From: Chitinophagaceae bacterium
GTDB lineage: Bacteria; Bacteroidota; Bacteroidia; Chitinophagales; Chitinophagaceae
Assembly: GCA_016721725.1 (NCBI GenBank)
Contig: JADKHN010000006.1
Span: 1 to 64,000, forward strand
Direction of reading: 5' to 3'
DNA: 64,000 nt
In this document: piece after piece, positions 55,698-64,000 of the stretch
How positions within the stretch are numbered: position 1 is the first letter of the stretch
How the letters are laid out: every line of letters begins with the position of its first letter
The notes under the pieces: model-generated
The model's input: only the letters and a program-made list of their open reading frames with translations
The model's database searches: none
What the model was told of the DNA's origin: nothing
Program-made: the position numbers and the translations under genes

Positions 55698-56888
55698 ATG
55701 CAATTAGCTTCCCGATTGTCCAAATTCAATGAACCGGAAACCCTTAAAATGGCCAAACTGGGCCGGGAATTACGATCACAGGGTATCGACATCACCGATC
55801 TGAGCCTGGGTGAACCTGATTTTGACACGCCCCGGCATATCAAGGATGCCGCCATTAAAGCCATCGAAGAGAATTTCAGTCATTATACGCCTGTAGCCGG
55901 CTATCTCGACCTTCGCCAGGCGATCTGCGCTAAATTAAAGCGAGATAATGACCTGGATTATACCCCCGAACAGATCATCGTGAGTACCGGTGCCAAGCAA
56001 TGCATCGCCAATGTGGTATTGAGTGTGGTTGATGAGGGCGATGAAGTGATCATCCCAACGCCATACTGGGTAAGTTATTCCGAAATGGTGAAAATGGCGG
56101 GCGGAACGGTCCGTTTTGTGCATACCAGCCTGGAAAACGGCTATAAGATCACACCGGAAGAACTGGAGTCGGCGATTACGGATAAAACCAGGCTCTTCAT
56201 GTTTTCTTCGCCCTGCAATCCAACCGGAGCCATCTATTCGAAAACTGAACTGTCCGCACTGGTAAAGGTCTTTGAAAAACATCCTGGCGTTCTCATCATG
56301 AGTGACGAGATCTACGAATACATCAATTATACCGGTGGGCATGTAAGTATAGCCGAATTTGAATCGGTAAAAGAACGGGTGATCGTAATCAACGGACTGA
56401 GCAAGGGATTTGCCATGACCGGTTGGAGACTGGGCTATATGGCCGGACCAGTTGAGCTGGCCAGGGCCTGCGAAAAGATCCAGGGGCAGATCACCAGCGG
56501 CACCAATGCGGTAACACAAAGAGCGGCCATCACCGCGCTGAACGGAAGTTTACTGCCCTCGCAGGAGATGCAGGCGGCATTTGCAAGGAGGAGAAAACGT
56601 GTTATGGAGCTGATGAAAGCCATACCGGGTATAGACTGTAATGAACCTGATGGCGCTTTCTATGTTTTTCCATCGGTCAATAAATATTTCGGAAAATCAG
56701 ACGGGGAGGAGATCATTCAAAACGCCGATGACCTTTGTATGTATTTCCTGAATAAGGCGCATGTTTCCACGGTTACAGGTAAAGCCTTTGGGGCACCGGA
56801 TTGCATACGCATCTCATTCGCCAACAGCCTGGAAAATATTGAGAAAGGCTTCGAAAAGATCAGGCTGGCGCTTCAAAAGCTGCACTGA
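55698..56888 (+). CDS. PLP-dependent class I aminotransferase (aspartate aminotransferase-like)
   Basis: From ATG at 55698 the protein is 396 residues. Fold-type I motifs are clear: LSLGEPDFDTP (36-45), NPTG (174-177), DEIY (203-206) with Asp and Tyr contacting PLP, and the Schiff-base lysine in LSKGFAMTGWRLGY (Lys236). The C-terminal RISFAN binds the substrate carboxylate. It most resembles the aspartate/prephenate aminotransferase 1b group, which makes aspartate and sometimes arogenate. The exact amino donor cannot be told. A longer TTG-start version (55677) would begin inside the promoter box and is rejected. Confidence 0.92.
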   Translation: MQLASRLSKFNEPETLKMAKLGRELRSQGIDITDLSLGEPDFDTPRHIKDAAIKAIEENFSHYTPVAGYLDLRQAICAKLKRDNDLDYTPEQIIVSTGAKQCIANVVLSVVDEGDEVIIPTPYWVSYSEMVKMAGGTVRFVHTSLENGYKITPEELESAITDKTRLFMFSSPCNPTGAIYSKTELSALVKVFEKHPGVLIMSDEIYEYINYTGGHVSIAEFESVKERVIVINGLSKGFAMTGWRLGYMAGPVELARACEKIQGQITSGTNAVTQRAAITALNGSLLPSQEMQAAFARRRKRVMELMKAIPGIDCNEPDGAFYVFPSVNKYFGKSDGEEIIQNADDLCMYFLNKAHVSTVTGKAFGAPDCIRISFANSLENIEKGFEKIRLALQKLH

Positions 56889-56893
56889 TGTTT

Positions 56894-57742
56894 TTACAGG
56901 CCGAAATCTTCAATGTAATAACAGATCCTTTTCAACAGTTCATCCGCATAACTGCCGGGAGCGTTGTTCCTGGTCTTTGATATCTCATATAACTTATAAC
57001 CCAGTTCCCCTTTTCTAAGTGTCCTGAGATAGGGCGTATAAGCGTTATCATAACTTACCCTTCTTCCCGACTCATAGTAAATGATGGCCTTGTATGCGGC
57101 TGTTACATTGTAAACACTTTCCGATTCCATCGGTTGGATCTGGTCGGTCCGGTTGGTGACCTGGATATTCTCGTATTCACTCACCGTTCCGATCTTTCTG
57201 CCATCCTGCATGATCACCCGGTTATTGATGACCACAACAGGTTTTGTCCGGTCACGCAGAACCTGTTCTGCAAAATTCCGGGTCTCGTTCAGGTAATTGG
57301 TAACCCCCTGAACTTTGGCGGCAAATGCGGTAACGCCCGGGTATTGCGACCTTAATCTTTCAACGCCCAACCGGTCCAACTGGTCATTTTTAATGAGTTT
57401 ATAATCCCTGATCATTTTGGCCATCACCACCGGAAAAGCCTCGTCTTCCAGGTAAATGGACAGGCTGTCGGGCAGGGTGGGGAAACCCATTTCGTAATAA
57501 TAAAAGGGTTTCAGTTGTTCAACCGGCGCGCTGAATTTGACCACATCGGCCCTGATCAGTAACTGATCAAACAAACTGTAGATCTCCACATTATACTTCA
57601 GGCTGGAATTGTTCAACTCGGCGAAAATGTATGCGATCGGTTTATTGTCGATGAATAAAACGGTATCCGCGATTCTCACTTCCTGCGAATAAGACCTGGC
57701 GAGGCCTGATAATAGGATGAGGAAAAGAAAAAAACGTTTCAT
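56894..57742 (-). CDS. Secreted protein of unknown function
   Basis: The 282-residue protein has a signal peptide (MKRFFLFLILLSGLARSYSQ) and an extracytoplasmic part with strand-rich N-terminus (EVRIADTVLFIDNKPIAYIFAELNNSSLKYNVEIYSLFDQLLIRADVVKF) and a C-terminal stretch ESGRRVSYDNAYTPYLRTLRKGELGYKLYEISK. There are no cysteines apart from one near the end and no sorting domain. I do not recognise the family. It is convergent with the aminotransferase gene six bases away. It could be a periplasmic protein specific to this family. Confidence 0.7.
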   Translation of the reverse strand: MKRFFLFLILLSGLARSYSQEVRIADTVLFIDNKPIAYIFAELNNSSLKYNVEIYSLFDQLLIRADVVKFSAPVEQLKPFYYYEMGFPTLPDSLSIYLEDEAFPVVMAKMIRDYKLIKNDQLDRLGVERLRSQYPGVTAFAAKVQGVTNYLNETRNFAEQVLRDRTKPVVVINNRVIMQDGRKIGTVSEYENIQVTNRTDQIQPMESESVYNVTAAYKAIIYYESGRRVSYDNAYTPYLRTLRKGELGYKLYEISKTRNNAPGSYADELLKRICYYIEDFGL

Positions 57743-57817
57743 CGTAAAGATTTTAAAGTAACCGGATCTGAAGGATACCGGTTTAAAATTACAGAAAATT
57801 CAGTTCATTGAAATGCC

Positions 57818-59082
57818 TTATCCACCCGTGAGAATAAAGACCAGCGCCCCGGCCAGGTATCCGAGCAATGCCCAAAGGCTGAATTTTTTCAGGTACCAGA
57901 TGAAATCTATTTTTTCCAGTCCCATGGCAGCCACACCCGCGGCCGATCCGATGATGAGGATGCTGCCACCGGTGCCGGTGGTATAGGCCAGCATTTCCCA
58001 GAAATAAGAATCCGTTGGATATTGCTGTAAACTGAACATGCCTTTGGATGCTGCCACGAGGGGAACATTGTCAACTACAGCAGATATGATGCCGATCGTT
58101 AGTGTCAGGAGGTTTTCTGATCTTAATTGCGCAGAAAGCCAGCCCGACATTGCCGCCAGTTGCCCGGTACTTTGTAAAGCGCCGATGGCCAGTAAAATAC
58201 CCAGGAAAAAAAGGATACTCGGCGTATCGATCTTTCTTAAGGCGTAAGAAACGGAAAGGTTGTCTTTGTCATGCTGGTTTTTTTTCCGGTGAATGATCTC
58301 CGTGGTGATCCATACCAGGCTCAGGGCGATGAGCATACCTGTAAAAGGAGGGAGGTGAGTGATCATTTTGAAGACGGGTACGAATAACAGGGCAAATATC
58401 CCGGTGAAAAAGACCAGGTTCTTTTCATAAACCGTACTTTCTTCATTGTTTTTTGGTTCCGGTTTTTTTCTGAAGTTTCCCTTTACATAACGGTTCATGG
58501 CCAGCAAAGGCACCAGCAGGCAAACCACAGATGGGAGAAAAAGTTTAAGGATGATGTTACCGGCGGTTAATTGTCCTCCGATCCACAACATGGTCGTCGT
58601 TACGTCTCCGATCGGGCTCCAGGCGCCCCCCGCATTGGCCGCGATCACGATCATACCGGCGAAGAAAAGCCGGTCGTTCCGGTCGTCGAGGATCTTACGG
58701 GTTAGTGAGACCATCACGATGGCGGTAGTGAGGTTATCCAGGACAGCAGAAAAGAAAAACTGATGAAACAAATGATCCAGAGTAATTTCCGTTTGCTGGT
58801 GGTGCTGATGAGCCGGGTAATGATGTCGAAGCCGTCATGTGCATCGATGAGTTCAACGATGGTCATGGCCCCCAGCAGGAAAAAAAGTATGCCCGAGATC
58901 TCGCTCACTTGTTCATACAACAGGTGATTCACCTGCCCGGTTCCGGCTCCGGAAAACATGAAGGCCACCCAGCAAAGTCCGCCCGTGAGCAAAGCCGTTG
59001 CGGCCTTATCGATCCTGATCCTTTGTTCAAAAATGATGAACAGGTAACCAATGAGGAATATGATCAAAATGACGGATTGCAT
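57818..59082 (-). pseudogene. nhaD: NhaD-type Na+/H+ antiporter, frameshifted near 58759
   Basis: From ATG at 59082 the minus-strand frame gives MQSVILIIFLIGYLFIIFEQ... and stops at 58714. Adding one T to the T5 run (plus-strand A run at 58757-58761) joins KLLWIICFISF to FFSAVLDNLTTAIVMVSLTRKILDDRNDRLFFAGMIVIAANAGGAWSPIGDVTTTMLWIG and on to the stop at 57818, about 421 residues. The SAVLDNLTTxIVM and NAGGAWSPIGDVTTTMLW segments are signatures of NhaD/ArsB-fold antiporters that expel Na+ in exchange for H+. The roughly eleven transmembrane helices are all intact apart from the break. Both flanks are perfectly conserved, so a single homopolymer error or very recent mutation explains it. Confidence 0.9.
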
Positions 59083-59122
59083 GGAACCGGAGTTTATTGA
59101 TGAATCAGGGTAAACTTACAAC

Positions 59123-60778
59123 TTATTCAAAAAGTTCCAGTTTGTTCTTTGGCCTTCGGCTGTCAAGCCATTTGAAGTTCTTCAGGTATTTTAGGTCGCC
59201 GGGGATCTGCTTGGCGGGATATAAAACGCCATCCACTTTATTCACGAATTTGACTTTGTTCAGTTCCTTTTTCACAAAATAGATATCGATGAGGTCGCCG
59301 CTGCTGCGGTTCATGCCGATATAGGCGCTGTCATCATCCTGTGGGTAGAAAATACTTTCCGCGGGCGTGCCTTTCACCCGTACATAATCGATCGTGCCAT
59401 TGACGAAATAACCGTTCAGCGTTCGTCCGCCGATCTGGTTGTACATGGCCGCATTGGCCTTGTTGATGATCATGCCGTTGTAAAAGACGTAGATGCGTTT
59501 CGCTTTCTGTTGCTCGGTGTATAGGTAAATGGTATCGCCGGTGACCTGTGTCTTATCGTTCCAGACCACGGGCTCGCCGAATAATTTGAACGTGGAATCC
59601 GCCGTGGAATAATGCAGGCTGTCACTCACCGCCTGCAGGGAATCATTGAAGATGCGAACGTGGTGGAAGGCGAGGAAATACCGGATGGAACTGTCGGCCG
59701 TATTCACGGATCTCACTTTGTTTCCCAGGGTGTCAGTTATGGTGACCGTTCTTCGTTCGAGGGTGTCGTATTTCCTTAATCCCGAAAACAGGGTATCCGC
59801 GGTAATGTAAGTACTGTCGTTATCACGATATAATACCATCACCGATTTACGGGTGGCCAGGAAGGAGTTCTGTTCCTTATTGAGAAAGATCAGGTTGCCC
59901 AGAACGATGACCCGGTTGACACTGTCCACCAGTTTAGCGTTGCCTTCCATCTGGATGGTGTGCGTCTTTTCATCATAAGCGATGTTGTCGGCTACGCCGG
60001 AATGGGTGCTGTCTTTGAAAAAAGTACGGTTGAAGAAAAAGGCTTCCCCGGTTTTCAGGTTATAGGTACCCGACCTGGTGTCGATGGTAGCATCCTTGCT
60101 GACAATATGTGTTTGTGTGATGAAGGTGGCGACACTGGTCTTGAGATTGTACAACAGGCTGTCGGTGGTGATATCGTATTTGGGGTCTTTGAGGTGAACG
60201 TTCTTTTTGAAATACACGTCCTTGGTGTCGGCGTAATAAACGCCTTCCCGGCTGGTCAGTACGGTCTTGTCATTCAGGATCCTTCCACCGTTTTTGTAGG
60301 TGGCAATGCCCGTTCGTAAATTATATTCGAGGTCATCGGTGAGCAGGGTGCCTTTCTTATCGGTGAGTTTCACGTTCTTCTTCAGGTAGGCGACCCGTTC
60401 ACCGCCGATGTATTTCAGGTATTGGGCGTAGGTATGGATGCTGTCGTTGTCGTTGATGTGGATATTGCCGAAGGCCTCCACGATATTCGTTTTGCGGTTG
60501 ATCGTGGCGCTGTCGCAATAGAACGTGGTCAGTCCTTCGGTGATGATCACGCTGCCGGCCACGGTCTCGATCATGGTCACGGAATCAATATTCCGTTGAC
60601 GGAGTGTCCGGCTTTGCTTGATGGTGATGATGCGGATGCTGTCGGCGGAAGGGGCGGGCAGCATCACCTGTTGTGCGGCTGCCTGTAAGCCTTGACCAAG
60701 GATAAAAGCCAGTAAGAGGAATCGAATGGTATGGATCAGGCGCAATACTTCGGTTTTGAATGTTCCTGCAAATTGCAC
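59123..60778 (-). CDS. OstA-like/LptA-family periplasmic protein
   Basis: The 551-residue protein has an N-terminal export signal (IRFLLLAFILGQGLQAAAQQ) and a long series of beta-jellyroll repeats with the OstA/LptA pattern: YCDSATINRKTNIVEAFGNIHIND, YLKYIGGERVAYLKKNVKLTDKKGTLLTDDLEYNL, TTDSLLYNLKTSVATFI, and so on. LptA-type proteins bridge the periplasm for lipopolysaccharide transport. In Bacteroidota a long OstA-like protein of this kind is typical. It is 29 bases downstream of the MCE gene on the minus strand, and the divergent lptD start is also nearby, supporting an envelope-lipid role. Confidence 0.87.
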   Translation of the reverse strand: MQFAGTFKTEVLRLIHTIRFLLLAFILGQGLQAAAQQVMLPAPSADSIRIITIKQSRTLRQRNIDSVTMIETVAGSVIITEGLTTFYCDSATINRKTNIVEAFGNIHINDNDSIHTYAQYLKYIGGERVAYLKKNVKLTDKKGTLLTDDLEYNLRTGIATYKNGGRILNDKTVLTSREGVYYADTKDVYFKKNVHLKDPKYDITTDSLLYNLKTSVATFITQTHIVSKDATIDTRSGTYNLKTGEAFFFNRTFFKDSTHSGVADNIAYDEKTHTIQMEGNAKLVDSVNRVIVLGNLIFLNKEQNSFLATRKSVMVLYRDNDSTYITADTLFSGLRKYDTLERRTVTITDTLGNKVRSVNTADSSIRYFLAFHHVRIFNDSLQAVSDSLHYSTADSTFKLFGEPVVWNDKTQVTGDTIYLYTEQQKAKRIYVFYNGMIINKANAAMYNQIGGRTLNGYFVNGTIDYVRVKGTPAESIFYPQDDDSAYIGMNRSSGDLIDIYFVKKELNKVKFVNKVDGVLYPAKQIPGDLKYLKNFKWLDSRRPKNKLELFE

Positions 60779-60807
60779 AATTATTTGATAAGGGTTTGGT
60801 AAAATGT

Positions 60808-61821
60808 TTATTGCCTGATATAGGGGGCGTTCACCGTATCGGGCAGGGGAACGGTCAGACCGGTACCCTTGTTCTTCTTGCCGAAGACCGAGATGTTCAC
60901 ATAACGTTTGGGATTCGTTTTCAGGTCGTCGATCAGGAGATTCAGTTTGTTGGCAGTGGCAGCCAGGTTATTGTACAGTTTTGTATCATTGAGCAAGAGC
61001 CCGAGTGTGCCGCTGTTGGTATTCACTTTTCCCACCAGGGATTTCAGTTCACCGATGGTACTGTTGAGGGTGTTCAGCGTTTTTTCCAGTTCGAGTTTGG
61101 CCAGGTTGGCGGAGGTCTTATCGAGATTGCTCAAAATAGTATTGATCTTGTCGTTATTGGCACTCAGGTTGGTGGTGAAGGAACTGAGGTTGTCCAGCGT
61201 TTTTGACAGGGCGCCGGTTTGCATGTTCAGTAATTTTTCCAGCGAGGCTCCTGAAGCCACCAGGGAGGCGGTTGTCCGGTTGAGATTGACCAGGATGGAA
61301 GCGATATTGTTCTTGGCAGAGGGATCCAGGATCCGGTTCACACTCAGTAAGACCGAATCAATGGAAGTGACGGCCTTCGTGACCTGGTAGAGTACCGGGT
61401 CCACTTTACCCAGCACTTCACTGAACATGCCGGTACTGGCGGCCGTAGGGATGGTGTCGTTCTTGCCGATATAGGTATTGGCGTCTCCCAGTTTGATGTC
61501 GATGCTGGTGACTCCCAGCAGGGAGGATTTGATCAGCGCTACGGAATTAGATGGGATATTCACTTCCTTGGTCATGTTGATATTGACCAGGATCTCTTTC
61601 ATGTTCTTATCGGTGGTGATGCTGTATACCTGCCCCACCTGGAGGCCATTGATCATGACCGGGTTTGAATTGGCCAGGCCCTGCACGTTCTTGTATTTGG
61701 CGTAGAGGGTGTGACTTTTCCCGAACAGGGTCTTGCCTTTAAGAAAATTAAAGCCCAGTACCAGCACGGTTATGGCCAATGCCGTTATCGCACCTACTTT
61801 CGTTTCATTGGAGATCTTCAT
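60808..61821 (-). CDS. MCE-family lipid transport protein (MlaD-like)
   Basis: The 337-residue protein has an N-terminal transmembrane helix (VGAITALAITVLVLGFNFLKG) and a single MCE domain (about 38-125: LYAKYKNVQGLANSNPVMINGLQVGQVYSI; VNIPSNSVALIKSSLLGVTSIDIKLG). A long helical tail of coiled-coil-like repeats (LNRTTASLVASGASLEKLL, LDNLSSFTTNLSANNDKINTIL...) follows. MCE proteins form rings or tubes that move phospholipids between membranes. Its position between the amidase and the OstA-like gene fits an envelope assembly operon. The membrane ATPase and permease partners are not in the window. Confidence 0.9.
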   Translation of the reverse strand: MKISNETKVGAITALAITVLVLGFNFLKGKTLFGKSHTLYAKYKNVQGLANSNPVMINGLQVGQVYSITTDKNMKEILVNINMTKEVNIPSNSVALIKSSLLGVTSIDIKLGDANTYIGKNDTIPTAASTGMFSEVLGKVDPVLYQVTKAVTSIDSVLLSVNRILDPSAKNNIASILVNLNRTTASLVASGASLEKLLNMQTGALSKTLDNLSSFTTNLSANNDKINTILSNLDKTSANLAKLELEKTLNTLNSTIGELKSLVGKVNTNSGTLGLLLNDTKLYNNLAATANKLNLLIDDLKTNPKRYVNISVFGKKNKGTGLTVPLPDTVNAPYIRQ

Positions 61822-61884
61822 AATCGGGGTCCTGGTTTATTCCTTTGCCTGTTCTGTAGCAAAACAGGGTTATCCTGCAGTAAT

Positions 61885-63243
61885 TTAATTATTATTTTTT
61901 AGTTCGAAGCGTACCATGGCATTATTTTTCAGATCAGCCGAAAGCCTCACTTCATACCGGCTGATCCCGTCGGTGATCACCATCAGCGCGGTATTGGGTG
62001 GGATGTCTCCCAGGTTGTCGGCATACAGCAATAATTCGTTGGTCCTGCCCGGCAGGAGGTCCAGGTTAAAACTTAAGGCACGGGTGGACAGTGATTTTTT
62101 TTCCGCGAGGAGGGTGTTGTTGAAATAGAGCGAAACGACATCATTGTCTATTTCCCCGTCATCATATAATTCCACTTTTACCTTGCTGCTTTTCACTTCG
62201 ATCGTTTTGATCTCTTTCAGGTTCCTTTTATCTGCGGGAGCCTGTTGGAGGGTTTCTTCCTTCTTTTCTCCATTTGCCTGGACATTGTTCAGTTTGCCCG
62301 GGTTCTCGACCTGTTCCTTATAACGGATGACGGCCTTGGTGATGGCCTCAGCCAGTTCCTGCTGTCCGGCCTCACTGTTGAGGTAGCGTTCATCTTCCGG
62401 GTTGTTGATGAAACCGGTTTCAATGAGGATGGCCGGCATATTGGTGGCCTGCAATACCCAAATGCCCTTCTGGCGCTGGTTAACGCCCAGGGCCTGCCTT
62501 CCGGTCGATTCCACTTCTTCGTTGACCAGGGTGGCCAGACGGTCGCTTCTTTCCTGGAAGCGTTTCATGTAGATATTAGCCACATTCCTTCCTTCCGGCG
62601 TATTGAAATCAAAATTGTTATAGGTTGAATCCGCACCTCCGCCCTGTTCGATCTCGAATTCCTCGCCACCGCTCATGATGGCCTTCAGTTTTTCACTGGT
62701 CTTGTGTGCGGCGAAGATCCAGACACTGGTACCGCTGCGGGTCAGGGGGATCTTGAAATATTCATAGACCGGCTCTTCCACTTCATAGGGAGTGGAAATC
62801 TTTTTCTTTTTTCTGCCCTTTCCCTTATAGGTCACTTTATAACGGGTCACCATGCGGGTGCCGATCTGCCTGCGGCCCTGTTTCAGCGGACCTGAATCGG
62901 CATGGATGCAGATGAACAACTGGCCGCCGGCTTCATTGGCTTTCCGGGCTTTGACGGTCACTTCATCAAAAATATCGGTGGTCCGGGTGGGGATGGTCTT
63001 TACGTCGGGTAATTCTTTTTGTAATTGCGCCACGAGTTTCATCGAAATGGCCAGGGTGACGTCCTTCTCTTTTGAACGGAGTGAATTCTCATATTGACCT
63101 GTCGCACCCACATCGCTTCCGCCGTGCCCGGCATCAACGATGATCGTTTTCAATTTTTTAGGAGCCTGGGAAAGTGCGGGGTGAATATTTAACAAACAAA
63201 AAGCAGCAAACAAGAAAAATGCAGGCACTTTATTCCACGGCAT
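61885..63243 (-). CDS. N-acetylmuramoyl-L-alanine amidase (Amidase_3)
   Basis: The 452-residue secreted enzyme (signal peptide ending HPALSQ) cuts the bond between MurNAc and the peptide in peptidoglycan. Zinc ligands are His40 in DAGHGG, Glu59 region in RSKEKDVTLA, and His114 in ICIHADSG. The catalytic glutamate lies in ILIETGFINN (about residue 287). An insertion of a lysine-rich loop (KGKGRKKKKIS) and a large connector resemble the AmiA/AmiC autoinhibitory insertion. The C-terminal third (after about residue 345) is a beta-rich domain of unknown role. It heads the amidase-MCE-OstA operon and is divergent from lptD. Confidence 0.93.
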   Translation of the reverse strand: MPWNKVPAFFLFAAFCLLNIHPALSQAPKKLKTIIVDAGHGGSDVGATGQYENSLRSKEKDVTLAISMKLVAQLQKELPDVKTIPTRTTDIFDEVTVKARKANEAGGQLFICIHADSGPLKQGRRQIGTRMVTRYKVTYKGKGRKKKKISTPYEVEEPVYEYFKIPLTRSGTSVWIFAAHKTSEKLKAIMSGGEEFEIEQGGGADSTYNNFDFNTPEGRNVANIYMKRFQERSDRLATLVNEEVESTGRQALGVNQRQKGIWVLQATNMPAILIETGFINNPEDERYLNSEAGQQELAEAITKAVIRYKEQVENPGKLNNVQANGEKKEETLQQAPADKRNLKEIKTIEVKSSKVKVELYDDGEIDNDVVSLYFNNTLLAEKKSLSTRALSFNLDLLPGRTNELLLYADNLGDIPPNTALMVITDGISRYEVRLSADLKNNAMVRFELKNNN

Positions 63244-63308
63244 ATTGTCAGGTTTTTCGGGGGTTAGTAATTATGCAATAATTCACATTCTCGTTCTGTT
63301 ATTATGGC

Positions 63309-63316
63309 TATTTTTG
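63309..63316 (+). promoter_or_regulatory. -7 box for the lptD-like gene
   Basis: TATTTTTG matches TAnnTTTG exactly and lies 12 bases before ATG 63329. Confidence 0.6.
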
Positions 63317-63328
63317 CCATTCTCGACT

Positions 63329-64000
63329 ATGAATCAACTGTACAAAGGTAAGGCAAAATACATATCGGTATTGACATTGGCATTACTGATCGCCTCTCTA
63401 ACGATGTACGGTAAGGCTATCCGTTCAGGGGATCATCATTTTCACAGTTTTTTAACTCCCGACACCGTTCCTAAAAAACCGGCGATGCCGCTGAACAATA
63501 ATCCGGAGGAACCCCTCTTGCAAAAAAATGTGACCCCAAAAAAATATGTACCCCGCACAACAGGAACGGATACCAGCATCATCAGCAAGAACGATACACT
63601 TGATTTCCGGATCTCCAAGGATACGCTGGATGCCCCGGTGTACTATCATGCCGATGATTCCATGGTGCTCGACATCCCCGGTAAGAGGATCATCCTTTAC
63701 GGAAAGGAGACCCGCGTGAAATATCTCAATAACGAACTCATCTCCCCGCATATCGATTTCGACCAGCGCACCAGCCTGGTGAGCGCGCACCTGATCAGGG
63801 ACAGTACAGGGGAAGTGATCGCATTCCCCACATTCACCCAGGATGATTTCAAGACCATCAGCGATTCCATCCGTTTCAATATGAAGAACGGTAAGGGGAT
63901 CACCAAGGGGACCTATACGCAACAAGGTGAACTGTTCGTTTACGGGCAAAAGATCAAGAAAGTGGACCCCGATGTTTTTTACGCGCTCAAAGGCCGGTTC
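63329..64000 (+). CDS. lptD: LPS-assembly protein LptD-like (3'-truncated by window edge)
   Basis: An uninterrupted plus-strand frame runs from ATG 63329 to the last base of the window (224 codons so far). It begins with a basic then hydrophobic stretch (YISVLTLALLIASLTMYGKA) that can act as a signal anchor. After a proline-rich linker it has OstA-type beta repeats: YHADDSMVLDIPGKRIILYGKETRVKYLNNELISPHIDFDQRTSLVSAH, then FNMKNGKGITKGTYTQQGELFVYGQKIKK. This N-terminal jellyroll followed by a barrel (beyond the window) is the layout of Bacteroidota LptD, the outer-membrane LPS inserter. The gene is divergent from the amidase operon. It has no stop in the window, so automatic callers that need one may miss it. 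Confidence 0.8.
   Translation, partial: MNQLYKGKAKYISVLTLALLIASLTMYGKAIRSGDHHFHSFLTPDTVPKKPAMPLNNNPEEPLLQKNVTPKKYVPRTTGTDTSIISKNDTLDFRISKDTLDAPVYYHADDSMVLDIPGKRIILYGKETRVKYLNNELISPHIDFDQRTSLVSAHLIRDSTGEVIAFPTFTQDDFKTISDSIRFNMKNGKGITKGTYTQQGELFVYGQKIKKVDPDVFYALKGRF

Overview
The window looks like chromosome of a Bacteroidota bacterium, most likely a member of the Chitinophagaceae. The main clues are several secreted proteins with type IX secretion (T9SS) C-terminal sorting domains (both the short type A domain and the CHU_C/type B domain), TAnnTTTG promoter boxes, a DUF4294 protein, a bacillithiol deacetylase, and an OstA/MCE/amidase/LptD envelope cluster. No phage, IS element or CRISPR array is visible. 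This family assignment is inference from gene content.

Layout. 1-4.9 kb: tail of a T9SS protein, a membrane-bound Fe-S oxidoreductase and a DUF2279 protein (all frameshifted), then about 0.9 kb of intergenic repeats. 5-9.9 kb: phosphohexomutase, a pair of covarying palindromes, pcm, small membrane proteins, a queuosine-precursor transporter. 10-14.2 kb: a PKD-domain T9SS type B protein and a triple-rhodanese protein. 14.2-18.1 kb: a 63-residue microprotein with its own promoter and terminator, a thioredoxin-like protein, an amino-acid racemase, a TPR protein, an NTF2-like protein and the RNase P RNA gene. 18.1-21.8 kb: a tight minus-strand operon (nucleoside phosphorylase, dapF, corA, NUDIX, GNAT). 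21.9-22.1 kb: tRNA-Cys preceded by a broken 5' copy. 22.1-30 kb: glnS, acyl-lipid desaturase, bshB1, DUF4294, ccmF and ccmE. 30-34.3 kb: plus-strand cluster of an HTTM-like membrane protein and partner, a ureohydrolase, a small membrane protein and a radical SAM protein interrupted by TGA. 34.3-36.8 kb: carboxypeptidase-regulatory-like secreted protein, a repeat array and an M20 amidohydrolase. 37-48.3 kb: two giant tandem paralogous T9SS adhesin-like proteins. 48.6-57.7 kb: methylmalonyl-CoA mutase large subunit, A-type Fe-S carrier, SecDF, a class A beta-lactamase-like hydrolase, an aminotransferase. 57.8-64 kb: NhaD-type antiporter and an envelope cluster (OstA-like, MCE, amidase, and divergently the start of LptD).

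Two cross-cutting patterns stand out. First, at least nine single-base frameshifts (about 280, 1551, 2003, 2342, 2935, 30599, 35894, 47188, 58759) and one in-frame TGA (33386) break genes whose protein sequence is otherwise well preserved. Most sit in short homopolymers, so uncorrected assembly indels must be excluded before any biological reading. Second, intergenic space is rich in short repeats of several families, two of which have entered RNA genes: a 26-nt hairpin repeat occurs twice inside rnpB, and a CCGCC/GGCGG hairpin sits in a truncated tRNA-Cys copy. I did not find a clearly new multi-gene system. The best leads are the repeat-bearing rnpB, the tRNA relic, the duplicated adhesins, the microprotein locus and the interrupted radical SAM gene.
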